In this document: positions 19,401 to 29,900 of the stretch, piece by piece | Numbering within the stretch: position 1 is the first letter of the stretch | Layout: every line of letters starts with the position of its first letter | Origin: Carpediemonas membranifera | Taxonomy: Eukaryota; Fornicata | NCBI GenBank assembly: GCA_019828565.1 | Contig: JAHDYR010000013.1 | Span: 248,001 to 312,000 of the forward strand | Reading direction: 5' to 3' | DNA: 64,000 nucleotides | Translations under genes and position numbers: made by a program | Notes under the pieces: model-generated | Told to the model about the DNA's origin: nothing | Database searches by the model: none | What the model saw: only the letters and a program-made list of their open reading frames with translations

Positions 19401-20614
19401 GACATCCTCTCTCTCAGCTGCAACAAGGACTTGCTCGAGAGTTCGACCGTCAACGACGACCAGCTCTGCACCGCCCTGCTCGCCACTGTCGCCGTCCCCG
19501 ACGCCCTGCGCGAGGTGCTCTCCGGCATGCTCGCCACCCACCCTGAGCCCGCTGGTCCGTCCGCCGCGCCCTGGCCGACGGCCTCTTCACCGCCGCTGCC
19601 AACGAGCTGGACCCCGAGTTTGATCTCAACGCGGCGAGCAACAGATTCGCAAGCGCCCACGCCTTCGTCGACGACATCGACCGCGCGCGTCTGCAGATGT
19701 TCCGCGAGGACCCGATCGACATCGCCCTCGCTGATGACATTTCGTCGAGCCTGGCCAGCATCTCCGCGTGCGAGGAGGACCTGTTCGCCATCCCCGCGAC
19801 GCTCTCGGGCGACGACTCCGCGAAGGTGCTGCTCGACCTGGTCGTCGAGCTTCCGCGCGTGGCCGTCCGCCAGGCCGTCGGGGGCATGGAGTTCGCTGTG
19901 CCCATATTCCGCGAGGGCACGCTGGTCTTCACGCCCGACGCCCTCGACATGCCGCTCGACGACCTGCGCCCGGTCCTGCTGGGGCTCGGCCGCGTGCTGC
20001 AGCTCATGCTGCTCGACCGCATCACCCTGCCCGCGGACATGGTCAGCGACGCCTGGCTCGTCGCGCTCACAGGCGGCCGCGTCGACCTGGGAGCGCTGAT
20101 GACCATCGTCGCTCAGGCGCTCCAGCGTTCTGTTGCGGAAGCTACGCCCGCGTGCCCGCTCGAGGGCTTCGAGGGCGACCTCAAGGCGTACGGCGACGAG
20201 GTGAGACGCCGCTTCGTCGAGCGCATGCAGATTGTCCGCAACGGCATGGCCGCGAAGACGCGCTTCAGCACCAAGGTTCTCGCGCTGACCCCCGCCCAGC
20301 TGCGGGCCTTGCTCGTGCGCCCCAACCCGCTCACGGTCGACACCGTGCTCGCCCCACTGCGCTTCCCCGCGGACAGCCAGGGTGTGCAGGACGCCCTCCG
20401 CGCCGTGCTCGAGGACGACGAGACACGCCGCTGCTTCGCCTTCCACGTGTTTGGCGGCCAGCTCCCCCAGCTTGGCTCCGTCGGCGTGACTCTCCACAGC
20501 CACCACCGCGTGTACGCCGACTGTGCCGGCGGTGCCCACCTGCCCCGGGTGACGGACCCGGTTGAGCTGCGCCACGCCGTGTTCGACTCGGCCTTCGCGG
20601 TGGCGCCACCGTAG
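16468..20614 (+). CDS. WD40 - repeat module - pseudokinase-like - HECT-like fusion protein (several apparent frame breaks)
   Basis: About 1,380 codons from ATG 16468 to TAG 20612, read in more than one frame. Order: a ~80-residue module; seven or eight WD40 repeats (VAFSPDGLTLVSGSHDCTAM, ETGQCRLTLSGH); two more copies of the module; coiled coil; a protein-kinase fold with IYFTKTFK (beta-3 Lys), the alpha-C Glu in DHEAGIL, and CHRDIKPENVML, but VLVEFETAS where DFG is expected, so the metal-binding Asp is lost; then a C-terminal region resembling HECT ligases (GLGRVLQLMLLDRITLP in the N-lobe; VYADCAGGAHLPRVTDPVEL with the putative catalytic Cys, and ELRHAV). Breaks: 17375-17400 (two compensating, beside GGG and AAAAA), about 17444 (one base missing) and about 19553-19558 (one base missing). 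The protein sequence stays conserved across them, so sequencing error is as likely as decay. Confidence 0.7.
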
Positions 20615-21299
20615 ACGTCTGTGGTATCCGCCGCTGTCCTACATGCGGGGAGCTGACCTTGCACGATGGTGGCTGGACAGCTGCGCCATCATCGCATGTC
20701 GTACTCAGCTCGACCAGGACTTCTGCCACAAGTCCCTGCTCTGCGTGCCACCAACCAGGAAGAGCACATGGCCCACTATGTCGATGAGTGCGAGATGGCG
20801 CCGCGCCAGACAGTTGACCTGCCCGAGGGCGTCGCAAGGCTGCGGCACATTCGCATGCCACACTGCCATTGGTCGGTCACAGCTGACCCCGTCATCCACG
20901 ATGGACGTGGAATGAGTACTGAGTAAAGTTCGGTAGGTACAGCGCGATGCTTGGTCGGAGCGAGCTGACCCTGCAAGCTCGTTATTGCAGGGCCAGCTTG
21001 TTAGTTATCCATGTTGCTGTCTCTCTGTTTTATAATCCCTGCCCTCATTCACCGCAGCCAGGTCAACCACACCACCCTCGCGGAGTTTCTGAGAGGGGGC
21101 GATACCGAGTGATGATGATGTCGCCCGCAAACAGCACATGCACGCTGCTGAGGAAGAATGAGAGCATGTCCTCTGCCTGTAGGATGCAGTCAACCCGGAA
21201 TATAAGGTCAGCGAAGGTCCTGTTAGACCGACGTTACCCCAACGCAACCTGGCCGCTCGCTGAACCCATTAATTACGCAAACTGCATTTTACGACGATC
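20615..21299. other. Convergent intergenic region
   Basis: 685 bp between two 3' ends. A plus-strand frame of 86 codons at 20666-20926 has no recognisable feature. An imperfect hairpin lies at 20963-20998. Confidence 0.4.
20963..20998. repeat. 14-bp imperfect inverted repeat
   Basis: AGCTGACCCTGCAA and TTGCAGGGCCAGCT are reverse complements except for one position, separated by an 8-base loop. It lies about 350 bp beyond the HECT stop; a structured 3' element or chance hairpin. Confidence 0.5.
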
Positions 21300-22646
21300 T
21301 CAACGCCTAGCCCGCTTCTCTGTCCGCGCGAGTCTGACCCAACCCGTGCTAACCACGGTCCGCATCATGGCCCCTGGGTGGTTGGCTGTTGCCTGCGGCT
21401 GTTGGTCACCCTGTGGCTCGGCCGACACAGGGGCGGGCTGCGGGGCCTTGCTCTTCACTGCTACTCGCCGCCCAGTCTTGGCCACTGGCGGTGGGGCCTC
21501 CGCCTGTTCTACTTCACTCAAGTCTACTTCCTCGACTCCATCAGAGTCAGAGTCGTGGTCAGGGAGTCGAGACTTGGGCCCAGATTCACGGGGCAGTGTT
21601 GCCTCCGCTGCCTCTACCACCTCAGTGATGGGAGCCGTGCTGGGCGTCACGTCCTGGGACTGTGATGGTGTTGACATAAACTGCACCGACTCACCGAGCC
21701 TGAGTACGCCAAGAATGACGGCAAGAATCATCTCATTGTGATTAAGGATGAATGTCCGACCAATGGGTGACCCCTGCTCGCCCATGTTTCCGGCGTGTGT
21801 TGCCTTAGCGAGGGCAACAATCTTCGGGTCGACGTCGTCCAAGTCGTCGGCCACGAGGACAAGCGCGTGGTCGGTGGGCACGGGTGTGGTCGGGTTGACT
21901 GGTGTGCCACCTGACACCATGACTAGCGACTCCAACTCCGAATCTGTCGTGTATATTGCGTATCTGCGGAGGAAAGCAGATCTTCTTGGGATTGCGGGGA
22001 CAAGGTCAGCTTCCTCCAGCCCGGACACGAGTCTGGCGATCTTCTTAAGTGCCGGGGAGGGTGGTGGAATGTAATCCATCGGGTCTGGCACAGTCGTCGC
22101 CACACCATGGGCGATGCTCTTGCTCAAGGCGCCAAAGTAGTCCGGGGTGACGGCAAGGGCCCCGTGGGCAGCGGCATGGACGTTTGTAGGGTCTGGGTGG
22201 AGGTGTGTTGTGACCAGTAAGTTCGCAGTGCCCATGGGGGCGGGGTATGGAATGCCGAGGGCGCCAAGGTGGGATGAAAAAGGGCGGAGCTTGCTCCTGG
22301 GCGAGATGTGGCCGATGATTACGGAAACTGGGGTGTATGCTAAGGTGAACGAGTTCTTCGGACTGGGGCCGAAGGTTACTGTTTGGCCCACAGCAAGCTG
22401 GCCTGTTCCACCGCGCCGGATGGGGGTTCCGTCAATGACTACGCCTGTTTTGCTCTTATCCTCGATGTCTAGAACCATGGCATCGTTCTGCCTGTTGTCT
22501 ATTACTGCGTGTGTCCTCGAGATGGACGGATCGAGGATGACGACGTCCGCATCGCGCCTTCCGACAACGATAGGGAGCTTATGAAAGAAGAACGAGTTCA
22601 TTTCCCCACTGGAATCAGTGCACTGAAGCGCATAGATGCCATGCAT
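21300..22646 (-). CDS. NBS1: Nibrin (NBS1)-like protein: FHA plus BRCT-like region
   Basis: 448 residues. The N-terminal FHA domain has the phospho-Thr-binding residues: IVVGRRDADVVI (Arg) and DPSISRTHAVIDN (Ser, His), as in nibrin YVVGRKN...DQSISRNHAVL. After the FHA end (VTFGPSPKNSFTLAYTP) comes a region with LVTTHLHP and ALAVTPDYFGALSKSI, matching the nibrin BRCT-1 THLVMV ... RPIVKPEYF. Farther on, FILNHNEMILAVILGVL resembles the nibrin BRCT-2 end (PEAEIGLAVIF). The C-terminal 120 residues are acidic then basic and low in complexity, ending KRARR; no clear MRE11- or ATM-binding motif is visible. Nibrin is the third subunit of the MRE11-RAD50-NBS1 double-strand-break complex. Start ATG at 22646. 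The FHA-BRCT order and the shared blocks support the call, but the BRCTs are divergent. Confidence 0.75.
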   Translation of the reverse strand: MHGIYALQCTDSSGEMNSFFFHKLPIVVGRRDADVVILDPSISRTHAVIDNRQNDAMVLDIEDKSKTGVVIDGTPIRRGGTGQLAVGQTVTFGPSPKNSFTLAYTPVSVIIGHISPRSKLRPFSSHLGALGIPYPAPMGTANLLVTTHLHPDPTNVHAAAHGALAVTPDYFGALSKSIAHGVATTVPDPMDYIPPPSPALKKIARLVSGLEEADLVPAIPRRSAFLRRYAIYTTDSELESLVMVSGGTPVNPTTPVPTDHALVLVADDLDDVDPKIVALAKATHAGNMGEQGSPIGRTFILNHNEMILAVILGVLRLGESVQFMSTPSQSQDVTPSTAPITEVVEAAEATLPRESGPKSRLPDHDSDSDGVEEVDLSEVEQAEAPPPVAKTGRRVAVKSKAPQPAPVSAEPQGDQQPQATANHPGAMMRTVVSTGWVRLARTEKRARR

Positions 22647-22865
22647 GATGAATCACCAGAACTGCCTCCGGTCTCACCGTGCTTTCAGATTGAGAGTTGG
22701 GCGAGTCACGCCGCGCCTTCACACAGCTATGGGCAGCACGGGCTGACGTGAACTGAGGTGATAGACTGGCCACACTTCTTCTCGGTTATAAGCTGCACCT
22801 TGCCGTGGTCTCTTCACTGGCCAACATCATAAACCACCCCTCCCCACCCTCTTAACTACCTCTCT

Positions 22866-23954
22866 TTACTCCGTGATGATGCTGTGCGCCTTTCCGTAAT
22901 ACCGGGAGACCGTGGGGCTGGGCTGGGGCTTGATGGGACCCATAGGATAGAACTTCACGAGGCGCATGCTGTCGTACGCCGCCTGACGCTTCTTAGGGAT
23001 CTTGTCCACGACTGCGAGTTTCTTCTTGAGATCCTCCTCGACCTTGGCGGCGTTGGCGATAATCGCATCCTTAAGTTCTTGGAGAAGGCGCGACTTCTCG
23101 GGCTTGGGCACCGGCTTTTCCTCGCCATACTCATCAGCAACCTCGATGATCTTCTCCTTGGGGGTCCCGTCGAGATCCTCGCAATATTCGATAATCACGT
23201 CCTTGCCGTGGATCTTCGTCTCCAGCGTGACCATGGCCTTTGCCTCATTCGCTTCCCGCTTGCACACAGCGACGTAGTCCTTGGGAATGACGATGTATGG
23301 CGAGCAATACTCGTACTCCCGGACGTTCTCCTCGGACATCCGGGAAAGGGCAGTGGGACGGACACGGCAGGTGAGGAAACGGATGCGGGACTCTGCGGAG
23401 CCGAGACCGAAGGGGATCCAGTCCATCTTCAGGCGTCTAAACGGGACAATAGTCTCCGAGTCCATTTGAACCGCCTTGATCGCAAGTTCCTCGGGGAGTG
23501 TGACGTCGGAGATGGCGGCGGTGATGACAGGGACGAGGACGAAGTCGTCCTTGATATCGTGCTCAGCCTTCTCCTCATGCGTCAGGAGACGGGCCTCCGT
23601 ACTGCCGAAAAGGTGGACGAACTTGCCAGAATCAATGGCCTTAGCAAGCTCGCCTTCCATCAGGGAACGAAGGATGGGCGTGTGATCCCAAGGGATGGCC
23701 TGCATTGCAGAGTAATTGGACCACTCAGTGCCACAGCAGTATATGTCCCTCATAAGGTTCCGGTACCCGTTGAACTTAGTAAACTGGACAGCACCAGCCT
23801 CATAGTACTCTTCAGAAAGTCCTTCATCCTCTACAAACATTACCATCGGCAAAGCAGCGAATAAACTCTCCCTAAAATGCGAAGTGTACGTCGCTTCCAG
23901 AAAAGAGAGCAGAGCACACTCATATGCGTATGTATCGTCGCTTATGAAGCACAT
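22866..23954 (-). CDS. Conserved-looking protein of unknown function, head-to-head with dynein
   Basis: 362 residues, complete, ATG at 23954. I do not recognise the family. It is acidic and aromatic-rich with no membrane segment. The first two thirds look globular (CCGTEWSNYSAMQAIPWDHT, DFVLVPVITAAISDVTLPEE); residues 280-320 form a Lys/Glu coiled coil; the C-terminus ends SMRLVKFYPMGP ... VSRYYGKAHSII, a pattern suggesting a conserved terminal motif. The ATG lies only 26 bp from the likely dynein ATG on the other strand. A link to dynein or flagella is suggested only by that arrangement. Confidence 0.75.
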   Translation of the reverse strand: MCFISDDTYAYECALLSFLEATYTSHFRESLFAALPMVMFVEDEGLSEEYYEAGAVQFTKFNGYRNLMRDIYCCGTEWSNYSAMQAIPWDHTPILRSLMEGELAKAIDSGKFVHLFGSTEARLLTHEEKAEHDIKDDFVLVPVITAAISDVTLPEELAIKAVQMDSETIVPFRRLKMDWIPFGLGSAESRIRFLTCRVRPTALSRMSEENVREYEYCSPYIVIPKDYVAVCKREANEAKAMVTLETKIHGKDVIIEYCEDLDGTPKEKIIEVADEYGEEKPVPKPEKSRLLQELKDAIIANAAKVEEDLKKKLAVVDKIPKKRQAAYDSMRLVKFYPMGPIKPQPSPTVSRYYGKAHSIITE

Positions 23955-23980
23955 TGCCAGACTATTGCTCCACGCATTTT

Positions 23981-26900
23981 ATGGCACACCACACGAAAGG
24001 ATCAATGAGCTCGCAGCGGGTACGATCCGATCCGCTCAGAACACAGCGGGTGCGTCGAGATCCTTTGGCACTCATCGCCACGTTCACGAAGCTTTTGACT
24101 GATTCTCAAGCCGAAATCGACAAGCTTCTCGCAAACGAAGCCTCTCTTGCTCAATCACCCCTGTCTCTGATCAGAAAGTATCGCCGCATCTATCTTGCTC
24201 TCACTGTCATCAGAGATACCCGCTCTCTGTTCATGGAAGCCGGCGGTGATCTTCAGAGCCGCTTCGACACCATCTTCAGCCAGACGAAGCCCAAGGTTCA
24301 GTTCCTACACAACAAGGAGCTCAGCCTCGTCAACCAGTGGGTTTCCGGTGTCGAGAAGGCCCTCGCTGAGCCCTCCTCCGAGATCTCCCGGTCGGCCCAA
24401 GGCCCTCTCTTCTTCATTGACGCAAACTCGATGATGAAGGTCAACTACCCCCCCAAACTCCGCACAATTCTCGAGGAGGCCCAAGACTTGCAGGCCATGG
24501 AGGTTACATTCGACAAGGACGTCTCTAGCGGCGAGGAACGTCGCAAGCTGCCCCCCTCGATCGAGCCCACGATAACCCGGGCTGGAGCCCTCTACCAGTG
24601 GGTTGGTCGCCTTGTCATGGTCGCATCCCTCTACAACTCCCTCAGTGACACCTCTCTGCCCTACTACAAGGGATTGCTCGAGGCCGGCAAGGAAGACCTC
24701 ACCCGTGCCCTCACGTCGAGGACACTCTATGTCAACTCTTCTTTTGACTCGGTCAAGGCAACTGTCGGGTACTTCATGGAGAAGGCAGAGGGCCTCCTCA
24801 GCCGCGCCCGGGCTCTCAAGTCTGCTCACGGTACAGTCGGTCGAGTCATGCACGCGATACCGACCCTAGACCTTGTGTCAGATCACGGTCGGGCCAGACT
24901 GGAGGGAATCCTGACCCAGGCGAGTGAGATTATCAACACAGAGTCGATGAGGGCCGGCAAGGGCGACCCCGCGCACCATTGGCGACTTTACTGGAATGAG
25001 CGGCTCCGTGCCATGCTCGTGGACGCCGTTAGGAACAGCCTCACCCAGCTGACGTCCAATGCCAACTTCGGCATGCGTCTTGGGGCTGTTAGCGTGGCGT
25101 TTGACGCCATGACGGGCACTACCACAACCGACCCTGCCCCGCTCGACCTCCGGGCCGCCATGAGCGGGGTGATCAACGACATCGTCGCCCTAGTCACTGA
25201 GAGCACAGGCCTCACTTCTTCCAAGGGCGTGGACGTGCCGGCCTCGTTCTTCTCGGTCGCCCCCGACCTCGAGGACGTCATCGACTCTGCCTCTCGCCAG
25301 TGCGACCACCTCGCCTCCACCATCCAGGCCAAGGCTGCCGAGTTCTCCACCGCCGTCCAGCTCATTGCCCTGCCAGGTGCTGACGAAGCCGCACTTTACG
25401 GCGCCTCAGAGTGGAGCATGTTCTTCGCCACGGTCGACGAGGCGCAGCAGACCTCGGCCCTCACCATCCCGGACCAGATTGACGTCAGCGGCGTCGTACT
25501 CTCAATCATTTGGCTCAAGGGCACCGTCATCCCCGAGCAGTTTAAGGGAGCCAAGGTCAAGGCCCTCGCCCTCGCCGCCCAGTGCCTTGAGACCCACACC
25601 ATCGAGCTCAGCAACTTCGTGATCGATACGATGACTGCTCTCGACTCTGATAGCGAGTCGCCCCTCGAAGGCTACAAGGCCGCACAGACCGCACTGGACA
25701 CTGCCCAGACGATGACGTCGGCCATGGACAAGGTGGCCGCCACGGTGGAGACCATCAGCGCCATCCTCACGACAAAGGGGTTCACTGGCATCCGGAAGTC
25801 AGCGACTGAGGTTGAGTCAGTGATTGACTCCTGGAACGACCTCAGGACCAGGCTTGACCGGGTCGACTCGGAGCTCCAGCAGAAGAGGGCATCGCTCCTC
25901 GCGACGGTTGGCCAGCGGGCGTCGTCGCTTGCTTCCCTGGCCAGCTCTTTGAGAGGCGTCCTCGACCATGCCGAGCCTGCTGGTGCAAGAGACGTTTCCT
26001 CAGCCCTCAGTGAGAGTGTCAGAGTGGCTGAGCTGCTCGAGGAGCTCCAGAAGATGACCGACGATGTCACACAGGAGGTGTCATTCTTCGGGGCCGGCGT
26101 CCGCATCGACCCAGTGGTGTTCGACACCCTGGACCGCGCCACATCGTTTGTACGGCCTGCTAAGCTCTACAAACAGCTTGAGACCGACCTGGGCGATCTC
26201 ACTGGCCAGCCATGGCTCGAGTTCCGCCATAGAGCAGATGAAGTCGTCAAACTCGGCAAGGAGTACGCCAAGAAGGTCGAGGAGGCCCAGGCAGCAGGCC
26301 CACTTCACCCAGTCGTTCTCACCAGCCTCCAGCACCGCCTGTCAACACTATCCAACGCCGCCGTCGCCGTCCTCCCCGTCGTTGGCGAGGCGTTCACTCC
26401 CAAGTACTGGCTCCAGGCCACCCACCTCGTCCTAGGCCAGAGAATTCCCATTGAATCACTCACTGGATCCTCTTGGTTCGCCCAGAAAGCACTGGAAGCA
26501 CTCCATGACCACACAGAGGAACTCAACCAGCTTCGCCGTAGAGCCGAGGCCGAACGGCAGGTCCACGCGGCACTGGAGGAGCTCGATCTGTGGGCAGACG
26601 GCTTCGTCATCAGCCTGGAGGAGAAGCAGACTCCGGTCGGACCACTGTCTGTGGTGACAGATTGGTCTGACCTGTTTACTGCATTGGAGGAGAAGGATTT
26701 GCTCGTTGAATCACTCAAAGAGGGACCGCACTATGATTCATTCAAAGATTCGATCGATCTGTGGGTCGGGCGCCTCTCTATTTTAATGCAATCACTCAGG
26801 ATCCTCACTGATCTCCAGCGGCGTTGGCTCCATCTTCTGCCAGTCATGGAGGGCGGCGCCATTCCTCATCAAAAATCCGTTTTTGATCGGGTCCACCGGG

Positions 26901-29900
26901 TGATGGTCCAAATCATGGGTCCTAAGCCCAGCACCGGCCTCCGTGCCAAGCCGCACGCCGTGCACCTGCCCGACCTGGTCTCAAAGGCTGCCCACGAACC
27001 GGGCCGCCCCGCCCCAGACATCCTAGGGCGCATGGTGGCAGACTTAGAGGCGTGTCAGAGGGCACTGGGCGAGTTCCTCGACTCCAAGCGCCGCGCCTTC
27101 CCGCGTTTCTACTTCCTCAGCGATGAAGACCTCCTCGAGATCCTGGGCCGGAGTGCGGATCTGTCGACCGTCCAACGCCAATTGCCCAAGTTGTTCCAGG
27201 GCGTATCTAGCGCTGAGATCGAGTCTGGCGCCGTCGTAGCGGTGAATTCGTCTATTGGCGAGCGGCTCAAGCTGGATCATCCCGTCGCCATTTCAGAGGC
27301 CTCCGTCGAGAAGTGGCTAGACCAGCTGGCTAACGAGATTGTTGTCACGCTCAAACGGATTATCTCCGAATCTATTACCAGATACGCCAATGAGAACGGT
27401 CCCGACCGAGACATCAAGCTGGCCGCATCCGCTCCCGAGCAGGCCGCCCTTGTTGCCAACTACGTCCATTTCACATCTACCGTCTCCGCTGCCCTGGCCC
27501 GAGGTTCTGTTGGCCAGCTCATTGAGCCATTCCGGGCCAGATTGGCGGCCGTGACCAAGCAGATCGCCGTGGTTGACTCAAACCTACTCCGTGCAGTTTA
27601 CCAGGCGGTCGCCACTGACCTTACGCACTTTGTCAGCGCCATCGAGTCACTTGCCACCTCCCAGACCGCCCAGGTCGTCTGGGACAGCAGTTTACGGTAC
27701 ACCCAAGACTCTGATGGAGTCGTCCGCCTTCACATGTTTGACTCGGTCCACGACTACACGTATGAGTACCAGGGCAACCCGCCCCGCCTGGTCCACACTG
27801 ATCTGACGTCCAAGTGCTACGTCTCCCTCCTCATGGGGCTTCATCTGGGCTTTGGTGGTGCTCCATACGGTCCTGCGGGCACGGGCAAGACTGAGTCGGT
27901 GAAGGCACTCGCCCAGCACCTTGGCAGGCAGGTGTTCGTCTTCTGTTGCGACTCGAGCCTCGACTACAGCTCGGTCCAGCGGATATTTACTGGTATCGTC
28001 CTCTCAGGCTCATGGGTTTGCCTTGATGAGATGAACCGACTCGAGCCGACTGTGCTCTCAGCAATCAGCGGCCTCATCCAGACCATCCAGGGCGCCGTGA
28101 GAGACCGCAGTCCTGTGGTCACACTCGGGGCAGGCCAGGGCGAGCTCAGCGTGCGGCACACGGCAGCTGTGTTCTTCACCATGAATCCAGTCGCCAAGGG
28201 ATACGGCGGCCGCTCGTTGCTGCCAGAAAACCTCAAGCTCTTGTTCAGGTCGGTAGCGATGCTCAAGCCCGACGCCAAGCTCATCATCAGGGTCCTTCTC
28301 ACAGGCGAGACATTTGTCCATGCAGAGAAGCTCGCACCAGACATCGTCACAATCTTCTCTTACGCCCAGCAGCAGCTCTCGAACATGCGGCACTACGACT
28401 TCGGACTGAGGGCCATCAAGTCGACCCTGATCACTGCAGGTCGGGCCAAGCGCCAGTCCAATGCTGACGACGTCGCCTCAGAGACAGCGGTGGTGATGCG
28501 AGCGATCCTCTCTAGTCAGCTGTCAAAGCTGACTGCGAGAGACGCGGAGTTGTTCAAGAACATCGTCCGGGACGTCTTCCTCGTGCAAGATCTGCCCGAC
28601 ATCGCCGCTGACCGAGCATTCCTCGAGCTGCTGGAAGAAAGCGCGCGCACCCTCAACCTCACCGTCATCCCCGCCCAGCTGAGCAAGGTGGCCCAGCTGT
28701 ACGACGCCACGCTCCAGCGGACAGGCGTGATGACTGTCGGCCCCGCCCTCAGCGGCAAGACCACCGCCCTCTCCATCCTCGCCCTGGCTCTGGAGAACAA
28801 CGGCACCGTTGTCCACAAGTGGGTGGTCGCCCCCAAGGCTATGAACCGGAAGGAGCTGGTCGGCTCAGTCGACCCGGTCTCCCGGGAGTGGGTCGACGGC
28901 CTGCTTACAAACACAGTGAGAGAGGCGTGCTCGGTCCAAGCTGATGAAGATATGAACGGCACCGAGGCCGTCACGTGGATCGTAATTGACGGCGATGTAG
29001 ACCCCCATTGGGTGGAGGTGCTCAACTCGTGCCTTGACGACAACCGCCTGATGGCCCTCCCCAGCGGCGAAAGAATCCAGCTCGGGGCGAAGACGTCCAT
29101 CATCTTTGAGACAGACTCGCTCGTCCACGCATCCCCAGCCACCGTGTCCCGCATGGGCATGGTCTTTATGCACGCGCTCCCAGTGCTCGACGTCATCTCT
29201 GCCCCGACTATGAAGTGCCCTGCCCACTTGGCCGGCGGGATCTCCCAGATCGTGACGAATAAGGACATCAGTATCATGCTAGAAGCACTCAACCAGGTTC
29301 AACTCGCCCAGACCGCTGTGAACGCGGCCCTCGCCCTTGCCAAGGAGATGGAGGTTGACCCCGACAACCTACCAACCGACTCGGCCGCCTCAGCGATATT
29401 CCACGCCATGCGGGGACGACTGGGCAAAGCGAAGGACGCCACAGACACTGAGAGATCAGTCACCGTTCTCTCGTCTGCAGTCTCCGCAGTATTCGGCACC
29501 CGCGGCTTAGTGGATGTCACGCCTGACATGGGCGACTCCTTTGTGACAGATTCCATGGTCGACGCCGTCTCTGCGGCCAGGAACTGTATCCATAACAACA
29601 CGCCCCTCCTCCTCCTGGGGGCACGCGGGTCGGGTAGACGCAAGGCCATCGAGACTGCCGCCGCCTCCATGCCGTATCCGGTCACAGTCCGCCACATCTG
29701 GTGCTCTGGTGTCACCACTGCAAGCACCCTCCGCGACGTCGTCGTCCGTGACCTCAAGCCCTCCTTTACTGGGGCTGGCACCCGGGTGTTCAGGCCGCCC
29801 TCTGGCAAGACCGTCTTCGTCCTCCACGGGCTGGACACAGTCCCTAAGGACGGCTACGACTCGAGGGAAGTCGTCAACTGGGCCTCGCATATTGCCCACC

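Noticed and set aside
22884-23864. 326-codon plus-strand ORF opposite the unknown 362-aa protein
   Set aside because: Codon pattern and lack of any motif indicate an antisense shadow; the minus-strand protein has better residue composition.
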